Source: Hydrogenophaga sp. (GTDB lineage: Bacteria > Pseudomonadota > Gammaproteobacteria > Burkholderiales > Burkholderiaceae_C). Taken from it: a DNA stretch of 64,000 nucleotides. Under the pieces are notes generated by a model, which was given only the letters and a program-made list of their open reading frames with translations, did not search any database and was not told where the DNA came from. A program made the position numbers and the translations under genes. This document shows positions 43,160 to 53,693 of the stretch, one piece after another. The number at the start of each line of letters is the position of its first letter. The stretch's first letter is position 1. The stretch covers positions 1 through 64,000 of the forward strand of contig NZ_WVZN01000027.1 of assembly GCF_011772445.1 (NCBI RefSeq). The letters are read 5' to 3'.

Positions 43160-43567
43160 TCAGGCCCGCTGGGGCGGGCCGTGCGAGGGCGGCGGCAGGG
43201 CGTGCCGCCGCGCCACCACCGTGGCTGGCCTGGCGGGCGCCAGGGGTGCGCCGTCAGGTGCCGCAAAGGAAAGCGCGCCCGGGACGGGCAGTGGGGCCGG
43301 CGTGGCGCCGACCGCGCACAGGTCGGCGCAATGGGCCAGTGCGTCGGCACCGGTGGCGTCTAGCGCGAGCGCCTCGCGGATCTCGGCCGGCAGCGCGGCG
43401 GAGGCTTCACGCGCGTTCGCGGGGTCGCCGCACCAGGCGGCCATCGTCCCGGGGGCCTGCGCCATCAGGGCGGCGTGCGCCACCGGCAGGCACAACTGCG
43501 CGAACCAGGCCAGCAGGGCCAGGGTCCAGGTCAGGCGCAGTCGATGGCGAAAAGAAGGGGGCCGCAC
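43160..43567 (-). CDS. DUF2946-like secreted protein
   Basis: A 135-residue protein. The N-terminus RLRLTWTLALLAWFAQLCLPVAHA is a signal peptide or membrane anchor. Cysteines follow in AAWCGDP and AHCADLCAV, and the tail is proline-rich with histidines. This resembles DUF2946 proteins, which commonly neighbour TonB receptors of the copper type. It lies 74 bases upstream of the receptor gene on the same strand and may be co-transcribed. A metal-chaperone role is only inferred. Confidence 0.6.
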   Translation of the reverse strand: MRPPSFRHRLRLTWTLALLAWFAQLCLPVAHAALMAQAPGTMAAWCGDPANAREASAALPAEIREALALDATGADALAHCADLCAVGATPAPLPVPGALSFAAPDGAPLAPARPATVVARRHALPPPSHGPPQRA

Positions 43568-43610
43568 GGGCGCGCATTGTAGGCAGCGCGCCCGGCGGAG
43601 ACGGGCCGGA

Positions 43611-45110
43611 TCAGCCCACGCGCAGCGGCACGAACAGCGTGGCGCCGTCGCGCATGAGCTGCAGCGCGATGGACTGCTTCGCCTCGCGCGCCTCGGCCTT
43701 TACCTGGTCCACCGTGGTCACCGGCTTGCCGTTGATGCCGATGAGCAGGTCGCCGGCCTGCACGCCCGCCAGTTCGGCGGCGCCCGTCACGTCCTCGATC
43801 AGCAGGCCCTGGCGCGCGCCGCTGGCGCGGCGCTCGGGCTCGCTCAAGGGCCGCAGCATCAGGCCGAGCTTGTGCTCGCTGCCGGCGGCCCCGTCGCCCT
43901 TGGCGGATGCCGTGCGCTGGTCGGCCGCGCTGGCGAGTTCGACGGAGGTTTTCGCCTCGCGCCCGTCGCGCCAGTAGCCGATCTCCACCCGCTCGCCGGG
44001 CGCCGCCTGACCCACCAGCAGCGGCAGGTCGGCGATGCGCTCCACCGGCTCCTGGCCCACGCGCAGGATCACGTCGCCCGAGCGCAGGCCGGCCTTGTCG
44101 GCGGGGCTGCCGGGCTCCACCTGCGCCACCAGCGCGCCGCGCGGCGCGTCCAGGCCGAAGGACTCGGCCAGCGGCTGGTTCACGTCCTGCGCCGCCACGC
44201 CCAGGCGGGCGTGCTGCGCCTGGCCGGTCTTCACGATCTGGTCCTTCACTTTCAGGGCGACGTCGATCGGGATGGAGAAGGCCAGGCCCTGGTAGCCGCC
44301 GGTGTGGCTGAAGATCTGCGAGTTGATGCCCACGACCTGCCCCCTGGCGTTGAACAGCGGCCCGCCGGAGTTGCCGGGGTTGATGGCCGCGTCGGTCTGG
44401 ATGAAGGGCACGTAGCTCTCGTCGGGCAAGGACCGGCCCTTGGCGCTGACGACGCCCACGGTGGCGGTGTTCTCGAAGCCGTAGGGCGAGCCGATGGCCA
44501 GCACCCAGTCGCCCACGCGCAGGTCCTTCTCGGAACCCAGCGGCACGGTGGGCAGGTCCTTGGCCTCGATCTTGAGCACGGCCACGTCGGTCATCGGGTC
44601 GGTTCCGAGCACGCGGGCCTGGAACTCGCGCCGGTCGGGCAGCTTCACCGTCACGCGCGAGGCACCGTCGACCACGTGCGCGTTGGTCAGGATCACGCCG
44701 TCCTTGTCGACGATGAACCCCGAGCCCTGGCCGCGCACGATGTCCCGGCGGGGCGCGTCGCCGCCGTCGGGGAACGGGAAGGGGAAGGGAAAGCCGAAGG
44801 GGCTGGCGCCCTGGCGGGGGCCATCGCCCTGCAGGCCCACGCGGCGCGTGCCGCTGACGGAGATGTTGACCACCGCCGCGCCATTGGCCTGGGCGATGGC
44901 GGCGAAGTCGACCTGGCCGGCGCCGGGCGCCGCGACCGGGGCCGCGGTGCGCACGAAGGCGGTGGGGGTGGCGGTGGCGGGCGCCACGGCCGGTTCGTTG
45001 TGACGCGACAGGCCCCAGCCCACGGTCAGGCCGCCCACGGCGCCCGACACGAGCATGGCCGCCACCAGGGGCAGCAGGCGGTGGCGCAGATAACGGGTGT
45101 TCGTGGCCAT
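43611..45110 (-). CDS. Do-family (DegP/DegQ-like) periplasmic serine protease
   Basis: A 499-residue protease with one N-terminal membrane anchor (LLPLVAAMLVSGAVGG). The catalytic triad is visible as His145 (LTNAHVV), Asp175 (TDVAVLKI) and Ser248 (GNSGGPL). Two PDZ domains follow at about residues 285-370 and 400-490. A Phe/Pro-rich loop (residues 105-115) lies in the LA-loop region. It handles misfolded envelope proteins. It begins with ATG at 45110, two bases after the small hypothetical gene, which suggests an operon. Confidence 0.94.
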   Translation of the reverse strand: MATNTRYLRHRLLPLVAAMLVSGAVGGLTVGWGLSRHNEPAVAPATATPTAFVRTAAPVAAPGAGQVDFAAIAQANGAAVVNISVSGTRRVGLQGDGPRQGASPFGFPFPFPFPDGGDAPRRDIVRGQGSGFIVDKDGVILTNAHVVDGASRVTVKLPDRREFQARVLGTDPMTDVAVLKIEAKDLPTVPLGSEKDLRVGDWVLAIGSPYGFENTATVGVVSAKGRSLPDESYVPFIQTDAAINPGNSGGPLFNARGQVVGINSQIFSHTGGYQGLAFSIPIDVALKVKDQIVKTGQAQHARLGVAAQDVNQPLAESFGLDAPRGALVAQVEPGSPADKAGLRSGDVILRVGQEPVERIADLPLLVGQAAPGERVEIGYWRDGREAKTSVELASAADQRTASAKGDGAAGSEHKLGLMLRPLSEPERRASGARQGLLIEDVTGAAELAGVQAGDLLIGINGKPVTTVDQVKAEAREAKQSIALQLMRDGATLFVPLRVG

Positions 45111-45112
45111 GT

Positions 45113-45469
45113 TCAAGCACTCCCTCCATCGAGCCGCACCATCAGCAGCGCGTCACCGGCCTGGCGCAGCGCCGACAGCGCCGACCACGGGTGGTGCAGC
45201 CGCAGGTGAAAGGCCGCTTCCTCCAGCAGGGACCAGGCCGCCATCGATGAGCCCGCCTGGTCGCGCAGCAAGGAGCGCGCGTGCTCGATGCGGTGCGCGG
45301 CCTGCATGTCGTGGTCGCAGTAGATGGCGACCATGGCGTCGCGCACGTCGTCGAGCAGCGGCGCGAGGTCGGTGGCGGGCAGGCCCGGCGCGAGCGGGCG
45401 GTGGTGGCCGGCCGCATGGATCAGGGAATCGATGCCGGTGACCGACGAGGGCAGAGGGTTCTGTTGCAT
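45113..45469 (-). CDS. hypothetical protein upstream of the Do protease
   Basis: A 118-residue, mostly helical cytosolic protein beginning MQQNPLPSSVTGIDSLIHAAG. It has a His/Asp-rich middle (YCDHDMQAAHRIEHARSLL) and a C-terminal LHHPWSALSALRQAGDALL. No signal peptide and no known family. It is 2 bases from the protease gene and therefore likely co-expressed. It could be a regulator or a small adaptor, but there is no direct support. Confidence 0.6.
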   Translation of the reverse strand: MQQNPLPSSVTGIDSLIHAAGHHRPLAPGLPATDLAPLLDDVRDAMVAIYCDHDMQAAHRIEHARSLLRDQAGSSMAAWSLLEEAAFHLRLHHPWSALSALRQAGDALLMVRLDGGSA

Positions 45470-45619
45470 GACAACTCCAGTCGCTGGGGCCGGTGCGGTG
45501 GCGGGATTGCCACGGTGCCGGCGTGCGATGAAGCATCGGCGCGCCGGGTTGCCCCCCGGCTACCGCGCGCGGGCGCCATGTTTCAGATGCAATGAAGCGG
45601 CGAACGGCGTGAAGGCGTG

Positions 45620-48148
45620 TCAGCGCGGCGGGTGCAGCAGGCGCTGCAGCACGGCGTCCAGTTCGGCCCAGTTCAGCGGCTTGGCCAGCACCGCCTGAAC
45701 ACCGGCGGCACTGGCGCGCGCGCCGAAGTCGGTGCCACCGTAGGCCGTGGCGATGATCGCCACCACGCCGGGCGACAGGCGCCGGCAGCGCTCGATCAGA
45801 TCCAGCCCGCTCAGGCGCGGCATGGCCTGGTCGCTCAGCACGGCGGCGAAGAGCGCCGGCTCGGCCTCGAAGGCCCGCCAGGCCCGCTCGGCGTCGCTGA
45901 AGCCGCGTGGTTCGAAGCCGCGCTCGGCCAGGTGCTCCTCCAGCAGCGCCACCAGCGCGGGCTCGTCGTCCACCACCATCACCACCTCGCCCTGGCCCGA
46001 CCAGGCGCCGGCCTCGCCACCGGTCACCGGGTGCACGGGTTCGGGCAGCGGCAGGTGCAGGGTGATGGCCGTGCCCTCGCCGGGGGCGGTGCGCAGCTCG
46101 ATCGCGCCGTGCGCATCGCGTACCGCGGCGTGCACCACGGCCAGGCCCAGGCCGGTGCCGCCCTGCGCGCCACGCGTGCTGTAGAAGGGCTCCAGCAGGC
46201 GCGGCAGGTGCGCCGGCTCGATGCCGGGGCCGTCGTCCTCGACCAGCAGGCCCAGCCAGCGGCCCGGGCGCAGGCTGCCCTGCCACAGCACGCGCGGGTG
46301 CTCCACGGTTTCGGTGAACAGGCGCGCGCGCAAGCTGCCGCGTTCGCCCACGGCCTGCACCGCGTTGCGCATGAGGTTGAGCGCGGCCTCGAAGAAGGCC
46401 ACGCCGTCGCCCACCAGCTCCGGGTCGTCGGCGTCGAGATCGAGCCGCGCGTCCACGCCCTCGGGCACGTCCTGCACGGCCAGGGTCCAGGCCTCCTGCA
46501 CCAGGGCGCGCGGGCGGTAGGGCTGGCGCAGGCCCTGCCCGGTGCGGCCGAAGGCCATCATGCGCGCCACCAGGGTCTTGCCGCGCTCGCCCGCGCTGAG
46601 CATGTGCTGCACGTGGCCGGCCAGGGCGCTGCCTTCGGGCGCCAGCGCCCGCGCGCGTTCGCCGAACCCCAGGATGGCCGCGAGCACGTTGTTGAAATCG
46701 TGCGCCACGCCACCGGCCAGCGCGCCCAGGGCCTCGAACTGGCGCGCGCGCTGCAACTGCTCGTCGAGCCGGCGCGCGGCCTCCGACACCGCGACCTCGT
46801 CCGACACGTCGTAGGCCGTGCCGGCCAGCAGCAGCAAAGCCCCTTGCGCGTCGCGCAGGCCCTGGCCGCGCAGGCGCACGTGGCGCGGCGGCTCGCCCGG
46901 CGGCGTCACGCGCAGGGTGACGGAGAAGTCGCGCGTGCGCTCGCGCACGTGGGCGTCGATGGCTTCACGCAGGCGCAGGCGGTCGTCCTCGCTCAGGCGC
47001 TCGGGCCAGGACAGGGCGTGCGTGGCCGGCGGTGCGCTGGCGCTGGCGTCGAAGCCCAGCAGCTCGCGCATGCGCGGCGAGAGGTAGTGGCGCTCGCTCG
47101 CCGGATCCCATTCCCACAGGCCTTCTCGCGCGGCGGCGAAGGCACGCGCGGCGCGCTCGCGCTGGCGCTGCAGGTCGCGCTGGCTGTGCTCGCGCCAGCG
47201 CTGCTCGCGCGCGTGGCGCAGGCTCAGCACGGTGGTGACCAGCAGCGCGGCCAGCGCGAAACCGCCCACCAGCCAGGCCTGCAGGCGCCAGTCGGCCAGC
47301 ACCACGTGCGTGTCGCGCGAGAGCACCACCGCCAGCGGCGCGCGCTGCATCGTGTGGCCGGCCAGCAGCAGGCCGTGCGTCTGGCCGTCGTCGCCGGGCG
47401 CGTCCACGATCTGCGTCCACGCGGCCACCCCGACCGGCGGGCGCAGCGTGCCGGCGCGCTCGGGCCAGCCGCTCGAGGGTTCGGACTCGAGCAGCGGCGT
47501 GCCGTCGGTGCGCAGCACACGCAGGCGCGCGTCGGGCGCGGGCCGTCGCCGGTCGAAGCCGCCCAGCAGCAGGGCGGTGTCGGCCGCGACCACGATGACG
47601 CCGTGGTAGCGGCCATCGGGCGAGTACCAGGGCATGGACAGCGGGATCCAGGGCGTGTGGTGCCCGGGCCAGGTGGCGGGCGCGCCGATGTGGGCCGAGC
47701 CCGGGGCGGCGCCCGCCGCGCTGTGGAAGTAGTCGGCGCGGCCATGCGCGGGCTCGACCAGCAGCATCTGGCGCGCCGCGGGCAGCGCGGCGGCGCGCGC
47801 GCGCAGCACCGCGGCGGCCACCGCGGTATCGGGGGCCCAGGCGCCGCCCGCGATCTCCTCGGCCGTGGCCTGCATGGCGGTCTGCGCCGCGGCCAGCGCG
47901 CTGTCGGCCTGGTCGGCCAGGGCGCTGGAGAGGGCCGCGAGCATGCGCTCTTCGCTGTCCAGCAACTGCTGGCGCAGCGTGGCCAGGCCCACGCCCAGGC
48001 CGGCCACCAGGCAGGCCGCGATCAGCAGGGGAAGGATCACCGCGCGGTCGAGCAGCAGCTCGCGCCAGTGCGGTGCGCGCGCGGCGGCGGCGCCGCCGTC
48101 GTCGAGCGAGAGTTCGCTGATCGGGGTGGGGGTGGGTTCGAGGGCCAT
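45620..48148 (-). CDS. hybrid sensor histidine kinase with C-terminal receiver
   Basis: An 842-residue membrane kinase. A TM helix near residues 35-57 and another near 290-310 bracket a periplasmic sensor of about 230 residues. A PAS-like domain follows (GLWEWDPASERHYLSPRMRELLGFD). The kinase core has His483 in GVAHDFNNVLAAILGFG, the N box NLMRNAVQAVG, and [10 protein letters not shown]. The C-terminal receiver has VVDDEPA and Asp773. The HDFNN-type dimerisation box is common in kinases of this kind. The divergent OmpR-type gene at 48228 is the natural output partner. Confidence 0.92.
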   Translation of the reverse strand: MALEPTPTPISELSLDDGGAAAARAPHWRELLLDRAVILPLLIAACLVAGLGVGLATLRQQLLDSEERMLAALSSALADQADSALAAAQTAMQATAEEIAGGAWAPDTAVAAAVLRARAAALPAARQMLLVEPAHGRADYFHSAAGAAPGSAHIGAPATWPGHHTPWIPLSMPWYSPDGRYHGVIVVAADTALLLGGFDRRRPAPDARLRVLRTDGTPLLESEPSSGWPERAGTLRPPVGVAAWTQIVDAPGDDGQTHGLLLAGHTMQRAPLAVVLSRDTHVVLADWRLQAWLVGGFALAALLVTTVLSLRHAREQRWREHSQRDLQRQRERAARAFAAAREGLWEWDPASERHYLSPRMRELLGFDASASAPPATHALSWPERLSEDDRLRLREAIDAHVRERTRDFSVTLRVTPPGEPPRHVRLRGQGLRDAQGALLLLAGTAYDVSDEVAVSEAARRLDEQLQRARQFEALGALAGGVAHDFNNVLAAILGFGERARALAPEGSALAGHVQHMLSAGERGKTLVARMMAFGRTGQGLRQPYRPRALVQEAWTLAVQDVPEGVDARLDLDADDPELVGDGVAFFEAALNLMRNAVQAVGERGSLRARLFTETVEHPRVLWQGSLRPGRWLGLLVEDDGPGIEPAHLPRLLEPFYSTRGAQGGTGLGLAVVHAAVRDAHGAIELRTAPGEGTAITLHLPLPEPVHPVTGGEAGAWSGQGEVVMVVDDEPALVALLEEHLAERGFEPRGFSDAERAWRAFEAEPALFAAVLSDQAMPRLSGLDLIERCRRLSPGVVAIIATAYGGTDFGARASAAGVQAVLAKPLNWAELDAVLQRLLHPPR

Positions 48149-48227
48149 GCTGACAGGCGGGCGCTACCATCGACCATAGCGGATGCCGGCACGCGCCGCA
48201 CCCCAGGCCCCACACCACCCCTTGCCG

Positions 48228-48948
<721 letters not shown>

Positions 48949-48977
<29 letters not shown>

Positions 48978-49524
48978 GCGCGCGGCTTTGGGCCGGGTGT
49001 GCGTCAAGTACCTGCAGCACGTGCGCTGCCCGTTGCGCAGCGGGATGGTGAGGCACTTCGTGCAGCCGGTATCCGCAAGCGGTGTACCAGCGCACGACCC
49101 TGTCGTGCACAGCGACGGCTTGCTCGAACGATTGGTCTCGCTCCGAGTCGGTGGTGTAGATGTCCTGCCATGGCGGAAGAACGAACACCAGCGGATGGAA
49201 CGGATAGCGGTCCAGCAAGGCTTGCAGTTCGCTCGGCGGCAACGGGCTGGCTTCGTGGAGCATGCCAATGGCCTCAATGGCGCTGCGATCGAAGAAGACC
49301 CGGTGCGCTGCGCCGCAATGGCGTTGGTACTTCTCAAGGTCCCTATCGAGAATGGCGCGTGCGAACTCCAGTGGGGCCGGTCGTGGGCTCAACCCCCTGG
49401 CTAGCCGCTCGGCAATGATGGCGCGAGCGGATTCTTCGACGGTGGGTTGGCCGATGCCGGACAGGTGCTCAATCAGCGCCGTCTTGCCGGCACCCGGTCC
49501 GCCCGTGAGAACGATGCAGGGCAT
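48949..49524 (-). CDS. AAA-type nucleoside-triphosphatase (AAA_28-like)
   Basis: A 191-residue ATP-binding protein. Walker A is GGPGAGKT at residues 8-15. A Walker B-like AHRVFFDRSAIE follows, with a lid-like DSERDQSFEQAVAVHDRVVRWY region. It resembles the small kinase-like P-loop ATPases often annotated as AAA_28 or 'ATP/GTP-binding protein', function unknown. It lies 45 bases after the truncated HicB gene. The gap would be only 12 bases if the HicB frame were intact. Confidence 0.85.
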
Positions 49525-49569
49525 TCAGTTCGCGCTTCATTGCACCGCGTGCTGCAGCACCTCGGTGGC

Positions 49570-49863
49570 TCACTGATTGAGGCTCTTGCCTGCGGACCGG
49601 GCGGCCACCAATGCCCGCCCATGAACCTCGGGCGGCACGCGCCGCAGCTTGCCCGACGCCGGTTTCTCCGGGCTCAGGCCTTCCTTCTTGCAGTCATCGA
49701 GGTAGTCCTTGATGGCGTGCTCGAAGGCCTTGCGCAGACCGGACACGGTTTTTCCATGACAGCTGATGATGCTGCGGATGCCCAGGATGCGCCCCACGAA
49801 GAGGTTGTCTCGTTCGTCGTACTCGACGTGGGCCGTGTAGCCCTTATGGGTCATGGTGTTCAT
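49570..49863 (-). CDS. HicB-family antitoxin, C-terminus lost to an in-frame stop
   Basis: A 97-residue protein. The N-terminal HicB fold reads YTAHVEYDERDNLFVGRILGI, and a HicB-like ribbon-helix-helix begins at RRVPPEVHGRALVAARSAGKSLNQ. The family normally continues SLNQW with a second helix. Here the codon after SLNQ is TGA, and the frame beyond it reads ATEVLQHAVQ to a stop at 49537, just what the missing helix should look like. A single TGG-to-TGA change would explain this. No full hicA lies upstream: only 110 bases separate it from arsC. The system is probably decaying. Confidence 0.75.
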   Translation of the reverse strand: MNTMTHKGYTAHVEYDERDNLFVGRILGIRSIISCHGKTVSGLRKAFEHAIKDYLDDCKKEGLSPEKPASGKLRRVPPEVHGRALVAARSAGKSLNQ

Positions 49864-49973
49864 GGTGTCCCTCTTGCACGTGCCAGCAGCTCGCGGGCTT
49901 CTTCCACCTGATAGCGCTTGGCTTCCTTCCCGGGGTGTGGGCGATGGCGGCGCTACTGTTCGCCTTCAATCTA

Positions 49974-50423
49974 TCAACCGCTACCTGCAGAAGCGCTTGG
50001 GGGTACCCTCCGGCCCTGCTCGTCCAGCACCATTTCCCCATCCGACTTGACGAAGGCCTTCTTCGGTGGCTCGGGCAGCAGGTCCAGCACCAGTTCCGAA
50101 GGCCGGCACAGCCGCGTGCCCTGGGGCGTGACCACGATGGGGCGGTTCATCAGGATGGGATGCGCTCCGATGAAGTCGAGCAGTTGCTCGTCGCTCCAGT
50201 GCGGCTGGTCCAGGCCCAGTTCGGCGTACGGCGTGCCGCGTTCGCGCAGGACCTCGCGCACGCTGAGGTTCATGGCGGACAGCAGGCCGCGCAGCTCGTC
50301 GCGCGAGGGCGGCGTTTTCAGGTACTCGATGACGCGCGGCTCGACGCCGCAGTGGCGCATCAGCGCCAGCACGTTGCGCGAGGTGCCGCAGGCGGGGTTG
50401 TGGTAGATGGTGTATTCGCTCAT
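49974..50423 (-). CDS. arsC: arsenate reductase, glutaredoxin-dependent
   Basis: A 149-residue ArsC of the glutaredoxin type. Catalytic Cys12 lies in NPACGTSRN, followed by [14 protein letters not shown], the buried arginines in [11 protein letters not shown], and the family C-terminal [12 protein letters not shown]. About 25 extra residues follow the usual end ([15 protein letters not shown]). It reduces As(V) to As(III) for export by the Acr3 pump. The start overlaps acr3 by 4 bases. Confidence 0.94.
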   Translation of the reverse strand: MSEYTIYHNPACGTSRNVLALMRHCGVEPRVIEYLKTPPSRDELRGLLSAMNLSVREVLRERGTPYAELGLDQPHWSDEQLLDFIGAHPILMNRPIVVTPQGTRLCRPSELVLDLLPEPPKKAFVKSDGEMVLDEQGRRVPPSASAGSG

Positions 50424-51475
50424 GGGGTCTGTCCTTCGGCGGCGGGTCGAGTGGAAGCGGTGCTGGTGTGGCTGGGCCGCCAGCGGTTGACCATCGCCAC
50501 CAGCGTCAGCATCACCGGCACTTCCACCAGCACGCCCACCACCGTGGCCAGGGCCGCGCCGGAGTGCAGGCCGAACAGCGAAATGGCCACGGCCACGGCC
50601 AGCTCGAAGAAGTTGGAAGTGCCGATCAGGCAGGCCGGGCCGGCCACGTCGTGCGGCAGTTTCAGCCAGCGTGCGCCCCACCAGCCCAGGAAGAAGATGC
50701 CGTAGGTCTGGATCAGCAGCGGCACCGCGATCAGCGCGATGACCAGGGGCTGCGCGAGGATGGTGTCGGCCTGGAAGCCGAACAGCAGCACCACCGTGCC
50801 CAGCAGCCCGGCGATGGACCAGGGCTTGAGCCGCGCCACCAGCGCGGCCAGCGCCGCCGGCCCGCGGCGCAGCAGGCGCGCGCGGGTGAACACGCCCGCC
50901 GCCAGCGGCAGCACCACGTACAGCACGGTGGACAGCAGCAGCGTGGACCAGGGCACCGTCACGTCGGTCACGCCCAACAGGAAAGCCGCGATGGGCGCGA
51001 AGGCCACGACCATGATCAGGTCGTTCACCGAGACCTGAACCAGCGTGTAGTTCGGGTCGCCGCGCACCAGCTGGCTCCACACGAACACCATGGCCGTGCA
51101 CGGCGCCACGCCGAGCAGGATCATGCCGGCGATGTACTCGCTGGCCGAGGCCGGGTCCACCCAGGGCGCGAACAGGTGCTGGAAGAACAGCACGCCCAGC
51201 GCGGCCATGGTGAAGGGCTTGACCAGCCAGTTGATGACCAGGGTGAGCGCCAGGCCCTGCGGGCGGCGGCGCACCTCATGCACCGCGCCCCAGTCCACCT
51301 GCACCATCATCGGGTAGATCATCACCCAGATGAGCGCGGCCACCACCAGGTTGACGTGAGCGACTTCCAGCGCCGCCACCTGCGCGAAGGCCGATGGCAC
51401 GGCGCTGCCCAGCGCCACGCCGGCACCGATGGCCAGCGCCACCCACAGGCTGAGCCAGCGTTCGAACAGACCCAT
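50420..51475 (-). CDS. acr3: arsenite efflux permease Acr3
   Basis: A 351-residue ten-helix exporter. The start at 51475 follows AAAGGAAG. Acr3 hallmarks are the conserved cysteine in [15 protein letters not shown], the [18 protein letters not shown] helix, and the [18 protein letters not shown] segment with the essential glutamate. It exports As(III), driven by proton motive force. It lies between arsR and arsC in one transcript. Confidence 0.95.
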   Translation of the reverse strand: MGLFERWLSLWVALAIGAGVALGSAVPSAFAQVAALEVAHVNLVVAALIWVMIYPMMVQVDWGAVHEVRRRPQGLALTLVINWLVKPFTMAALGVLFFQHLFAPWVDPASASEYIAGMILLGVAPCTAMVFVWSQLVRGDPNYTLVQVSVNDLIMVVAFAPIAAFLLGVTDVTVPWSTLLLSTVLYVVLPLAAGVFTRARLLRRGPAALAALVARLKPWSIAGLLGTVVLLFGFQADTILAQPLVIALIAVPLLIQTYGIFFLGWWGARWLKLPHDVAGPACLIGTSNFFELAVAVAISLFGLHSGAALATVVGVLVEVPVMLTLVAMVNRWRPSHTSTASTRPAAEGQTP

Positions 51476-51486
51476 GGGGCTTCCTT

Positions 51487-51813
51487 TCAGCACGTGGTGC
51501 AGGGTTCGGGCGAGGTGAGCTCGCAGGGCTGGCCTTCGCAGCAGTGCTCGCTGAGGTAGGCCAGCAGGCCGTTCATTCGGGCGAAGTCCGCGCGGTAGAT
51601 GAGGTGGCGGCCGTCGCGCTCCTGCGAGATGAGGCCGGCGCGGTGCAGCTCCTTCAGGTGGAAGGACAGCGTGGTCGCGCTCGCCTCGAGTTGCTCGGCG
51701 AGGCCGGTGGGCGTCAGGCCCCCGGGCCCGGCCTGCACCAGCGCGCGAAAGGCGCGCAGGCGCGTGGCCTGCGCCAGGGCGGCCAGGGCGGCAATGGCAT
51801 CGGGTTCGTCCAT
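51487..51813 (-). CDS. arsR: arsenic-responsive repressor ArsR
   Basis: A 108-residue ArsR/SmtB repressor. The winged helix has [33 protein letters not shown] and DGRHLIYRA. Cysteines Cys91, Cys92 and Cys97 near the C-terminus form the CC-N4-C As(III) site of the Acidithiobacillus-like type, with two more cysteines (105, 108) at the end. It represses the ars operon until arsenite binds. Confidence 0.95.
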   Translation of the reverse strand: MDEPDAIAALAALAQATRLRAFRALVQAGPGGLTPTGLAEQLEASATTLSFHLKELHRAGLISQERDGRHLIYRADFARMNGLLAYLSEHCCEGQPCELTSPEPCTTC

Positions 51814-51834
51814 GGTGGGCTCCGGGCTGTGTTC

Positions 51835-51852
51835 GATATTTCAACGAATATC
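51835..51852. promoter_or_regulatory. ArsR operator
   Basis: The perfect dyad GATATT-N6-AATATC lies 22 bases upstream of the arsR start in an A/T-rich stretch unlike the surrounding DNA. The position fits repression of the ars operon by ArsR. Confidence 0.65.
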
Positions 51853-51990
51853 AAATTATAGAAGTGTGAATGTGACGAACACAAGACAAGCCCTGCGCCC
51901 GGGCCGTCACGGTGCCGTCGTCCGAGCGTCATGCCTCCGTCGCGAGGCGTTCATAGCCTGTTCGCGTCGCCACCACCCCAGGGCAGGCCC

Positions 51991-53151
51991 ATGACCCAGG
52001 TCGATCTCATCTACTTCAACGCCGGCGGCGGCCACCGCGCTTCCGCCCTGGCCCTGCAGGGCGTGCTGAACGAACTGCAGCTCCCGTGGAACGTTCGCCT
52101 GGTCAATCTGTTCGAGGTGATCGACCCCTCGCAGAACTTCCGCCGCCTCACCGGCAGCGCGCCGGAGGACTGGTACAACCGCCGCCTCGCGCGCGGCTGG
52201 ACCCTGGGCATGTCGCAGGAGCTCAAACTGCTGCAGGCGCTCATCCGCCTGACGCACCCCACGCTGGTGCGCAAGCTGCACGCGCACTGGCGCGCCACCC
52301 GGCCCGACCTGGTGGTCTCGCTCATCCCCAACTTCAACCGCGCCCTCTACCAGAGCCTGGCGCAGGCACGCCCCGGCGTGCCCTACGCCACCGTGCTCAC
52401 CGACCTGGCGGACCACCCGCCGCGCTTCTGGATCGAGCGCGGCCAGCCGCAGCACTTCATCTGCGGCACGCCGCGCGCGCGGGCGCAGGCCCTGGCGGCC
52501 GGCCACGCGCCTCAGCGCGTGCACAGCACCAGCGGCATGATCCTGCGGCCCGATTTCTACCGGCCGCCCGTGGCCGACCGCGCGGCCGAGCGCGCGCGCC
52601 TGGGACTGGACCCGCAGCAGCCCGCCGGCCTGGTGCTGTTCGGCGGCCACGGCTCGCGCGCCATGCTGGGCATCGCCCGGCGCCTGCCCGACGTGCCGCT
52701 CATCCTCATGTGCGGGCACAACCAGGCGCTGGCGCGCGCCCTGGCCCAGGTGCCCGCGCGCGCGCCACGCCACATCGTGGGCTTCACGTCCGACGTGCCG
52801 CGCTACATGGACCTGGCCGATTTCTTCATCGGCAAGCCGGGCCCCGGCAGCGTGAGCGAGGCCCTGCAGCGCGGCCTGCCGGTGGTGGTGTCCGACAACG
52901 CCTGGACCATGCCGCAGGAGCGCTACAACGCCACCTGGATCCGCGAGCGCGGCGTGGGCCTGGCCTACCGCAGCGCCACCGGCCTGGCGCCGGCCGTGGC
53001 CGAGCTGCTGGGCGACCTGCCGGCCTGGCGCGAGCGCGCGCGCGCACACCACAACCGCGCGCTGTACGAAGTGCCGCAGATCCTGGCGGGCATCCTGCGG
53101 GGGGCCACGCAAGGCTCGGGACAGCCACTGGCGGACGAGCTGGTGTGCTGA
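51991..53151 (+). CDS. GT28-type glycosyltransferase, diacylglycerol-glycosyltransferase-like
   Basis: A 386-residue protein. The N-terminal Rossmann half has the MGDG-synthase opening FNAGGGHRASALALQGVL. The C-terminal nucleotide-sugar half has LVLFGGHGSRAMLG, LILMCGHNQ and FFIGKPGPGSVSEALQRGLPVVV. This combination is typical of UDP-sugar diacylglycerol glycosyltransferases and MurG relatives, so it probably makes a glycolipid at the inner membrane. The ATG at 51991 was chosen for its place just before the family start. No partner genes are adjacent. Confidence 0.85.
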   Translation: MTQVDLIYFNAGGGHRASALALQGVLNELQLPWNVRLVNLFEVIDPSQNFRRLTGSAPEDWYNRRLARGWTLGMSQELKLLQALIRLTHPTLVRKLHAHWRATRPDLVVSLIPNFNRALYQSLAQARPGVPYATVLTDLADHPPRFWIERGQPQHFICGTPRARAQALAAGHAPQRVHSTSGMILRPDFYRPPVADRAAERARLGLDPQQPAGLVLFGGHGSRAMLGIARRLPDVPLILMCGHNQALARALAQVPARAPRHIVGFTSDVPRYMDLADFFIGKPGPGSVSEALQRGLPVVVSDNAWTMPQERYNATWIRERGVGLAYRSATGLAPAVAELLGDLPAWRERARAHHNRALYEVPQILAGILRGATQGSGQPLADELVC

Positions 53152-53306
53152 AAAAGTGTGCGTCGGTCTGACCGGCGGTCAGATCGGTGGAGTCGGCGTG
53201 GGGCGGAACGCACGCGGCCGGGGCTTTCCTGCGGGCGGGGTTTGTGCGTGCACTGACGCGGCGCTTACAGTTGCGTCTGTTTCACCTTACTGCCCCCGGA
53301 GATCCG

Positions 53307-53693
53307 ATGCCCCGCCGCGTGATGATGGTCGACGACAGCGACAGCGACTTGCTGTTCACCCGGCTGGCGCTGCAGCGTTGCGGCGTGCCCTGCGAGGTGC
53401 TGGGCTTCGAGCGCGCCGAAGAGGCGCTGGCCCACCTGGCCGCCTCGCCCGACCATGGCGTGGACCTGATCCTGCTCGACATCAACATGCCGGTGATGGA
53501 CGGCTTTGCCTTTCTGGAGGCCTTCGAGTCGCTGCCATTGGCGCACCGGGGCAGCGCCGTGGTGGCCATGCTGTCGTCCTCCGCCGACCCGGCCGACCGC
53601 ACGCGGGCGGGCAGTTTCAGCAGTGTCAAGGGCTACCTGACCAAGCCGCTGGGCAAGGCCGAAGCCGCCGCCGTGCTCCAGGACGTGAGCTGA
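53307..53693 (+). CDS. single-domain response regulator
   Basis: A 128-residue stand-alone receiver. Acidic VDDSDSD at the N-terminus, Asp58 ([13 protein letters not shown]), the SSS switch region and the conserved Lys in [11 protein letters not shown]. The Rcp1-like shape fits phospho-relay partners of large hybrid kinases, and such a kinase begins 160 bases downstream. GGAG lies just before the ATG; longer in-frame codons were rejected. Confidence 0.9.
   Translation: MPRRVMMVDDSDSDLLFTRLALQRCGVPCEVLGFERAEEALAHLAASPDHGVDLILLDINMPVMDGFAFLEAFESLPLAHRGSAVVAMLSSSADPADRTRAGSFSSVKGYLTKPLGKAEAAAVLQDVS

Noticed and set aside
43611-43680. Possible attachment site or repeat at the protease gene end
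   Set aside because: No duplicate of the sequence was seen and no integrase is present.
49844-49973. Possible hicA upstream of hicB
   Set aside because: The space is too short and a stop interrupts the frame. Only a 29-codon tail is open, and it does not match HicA beyond an HPGKE motif.
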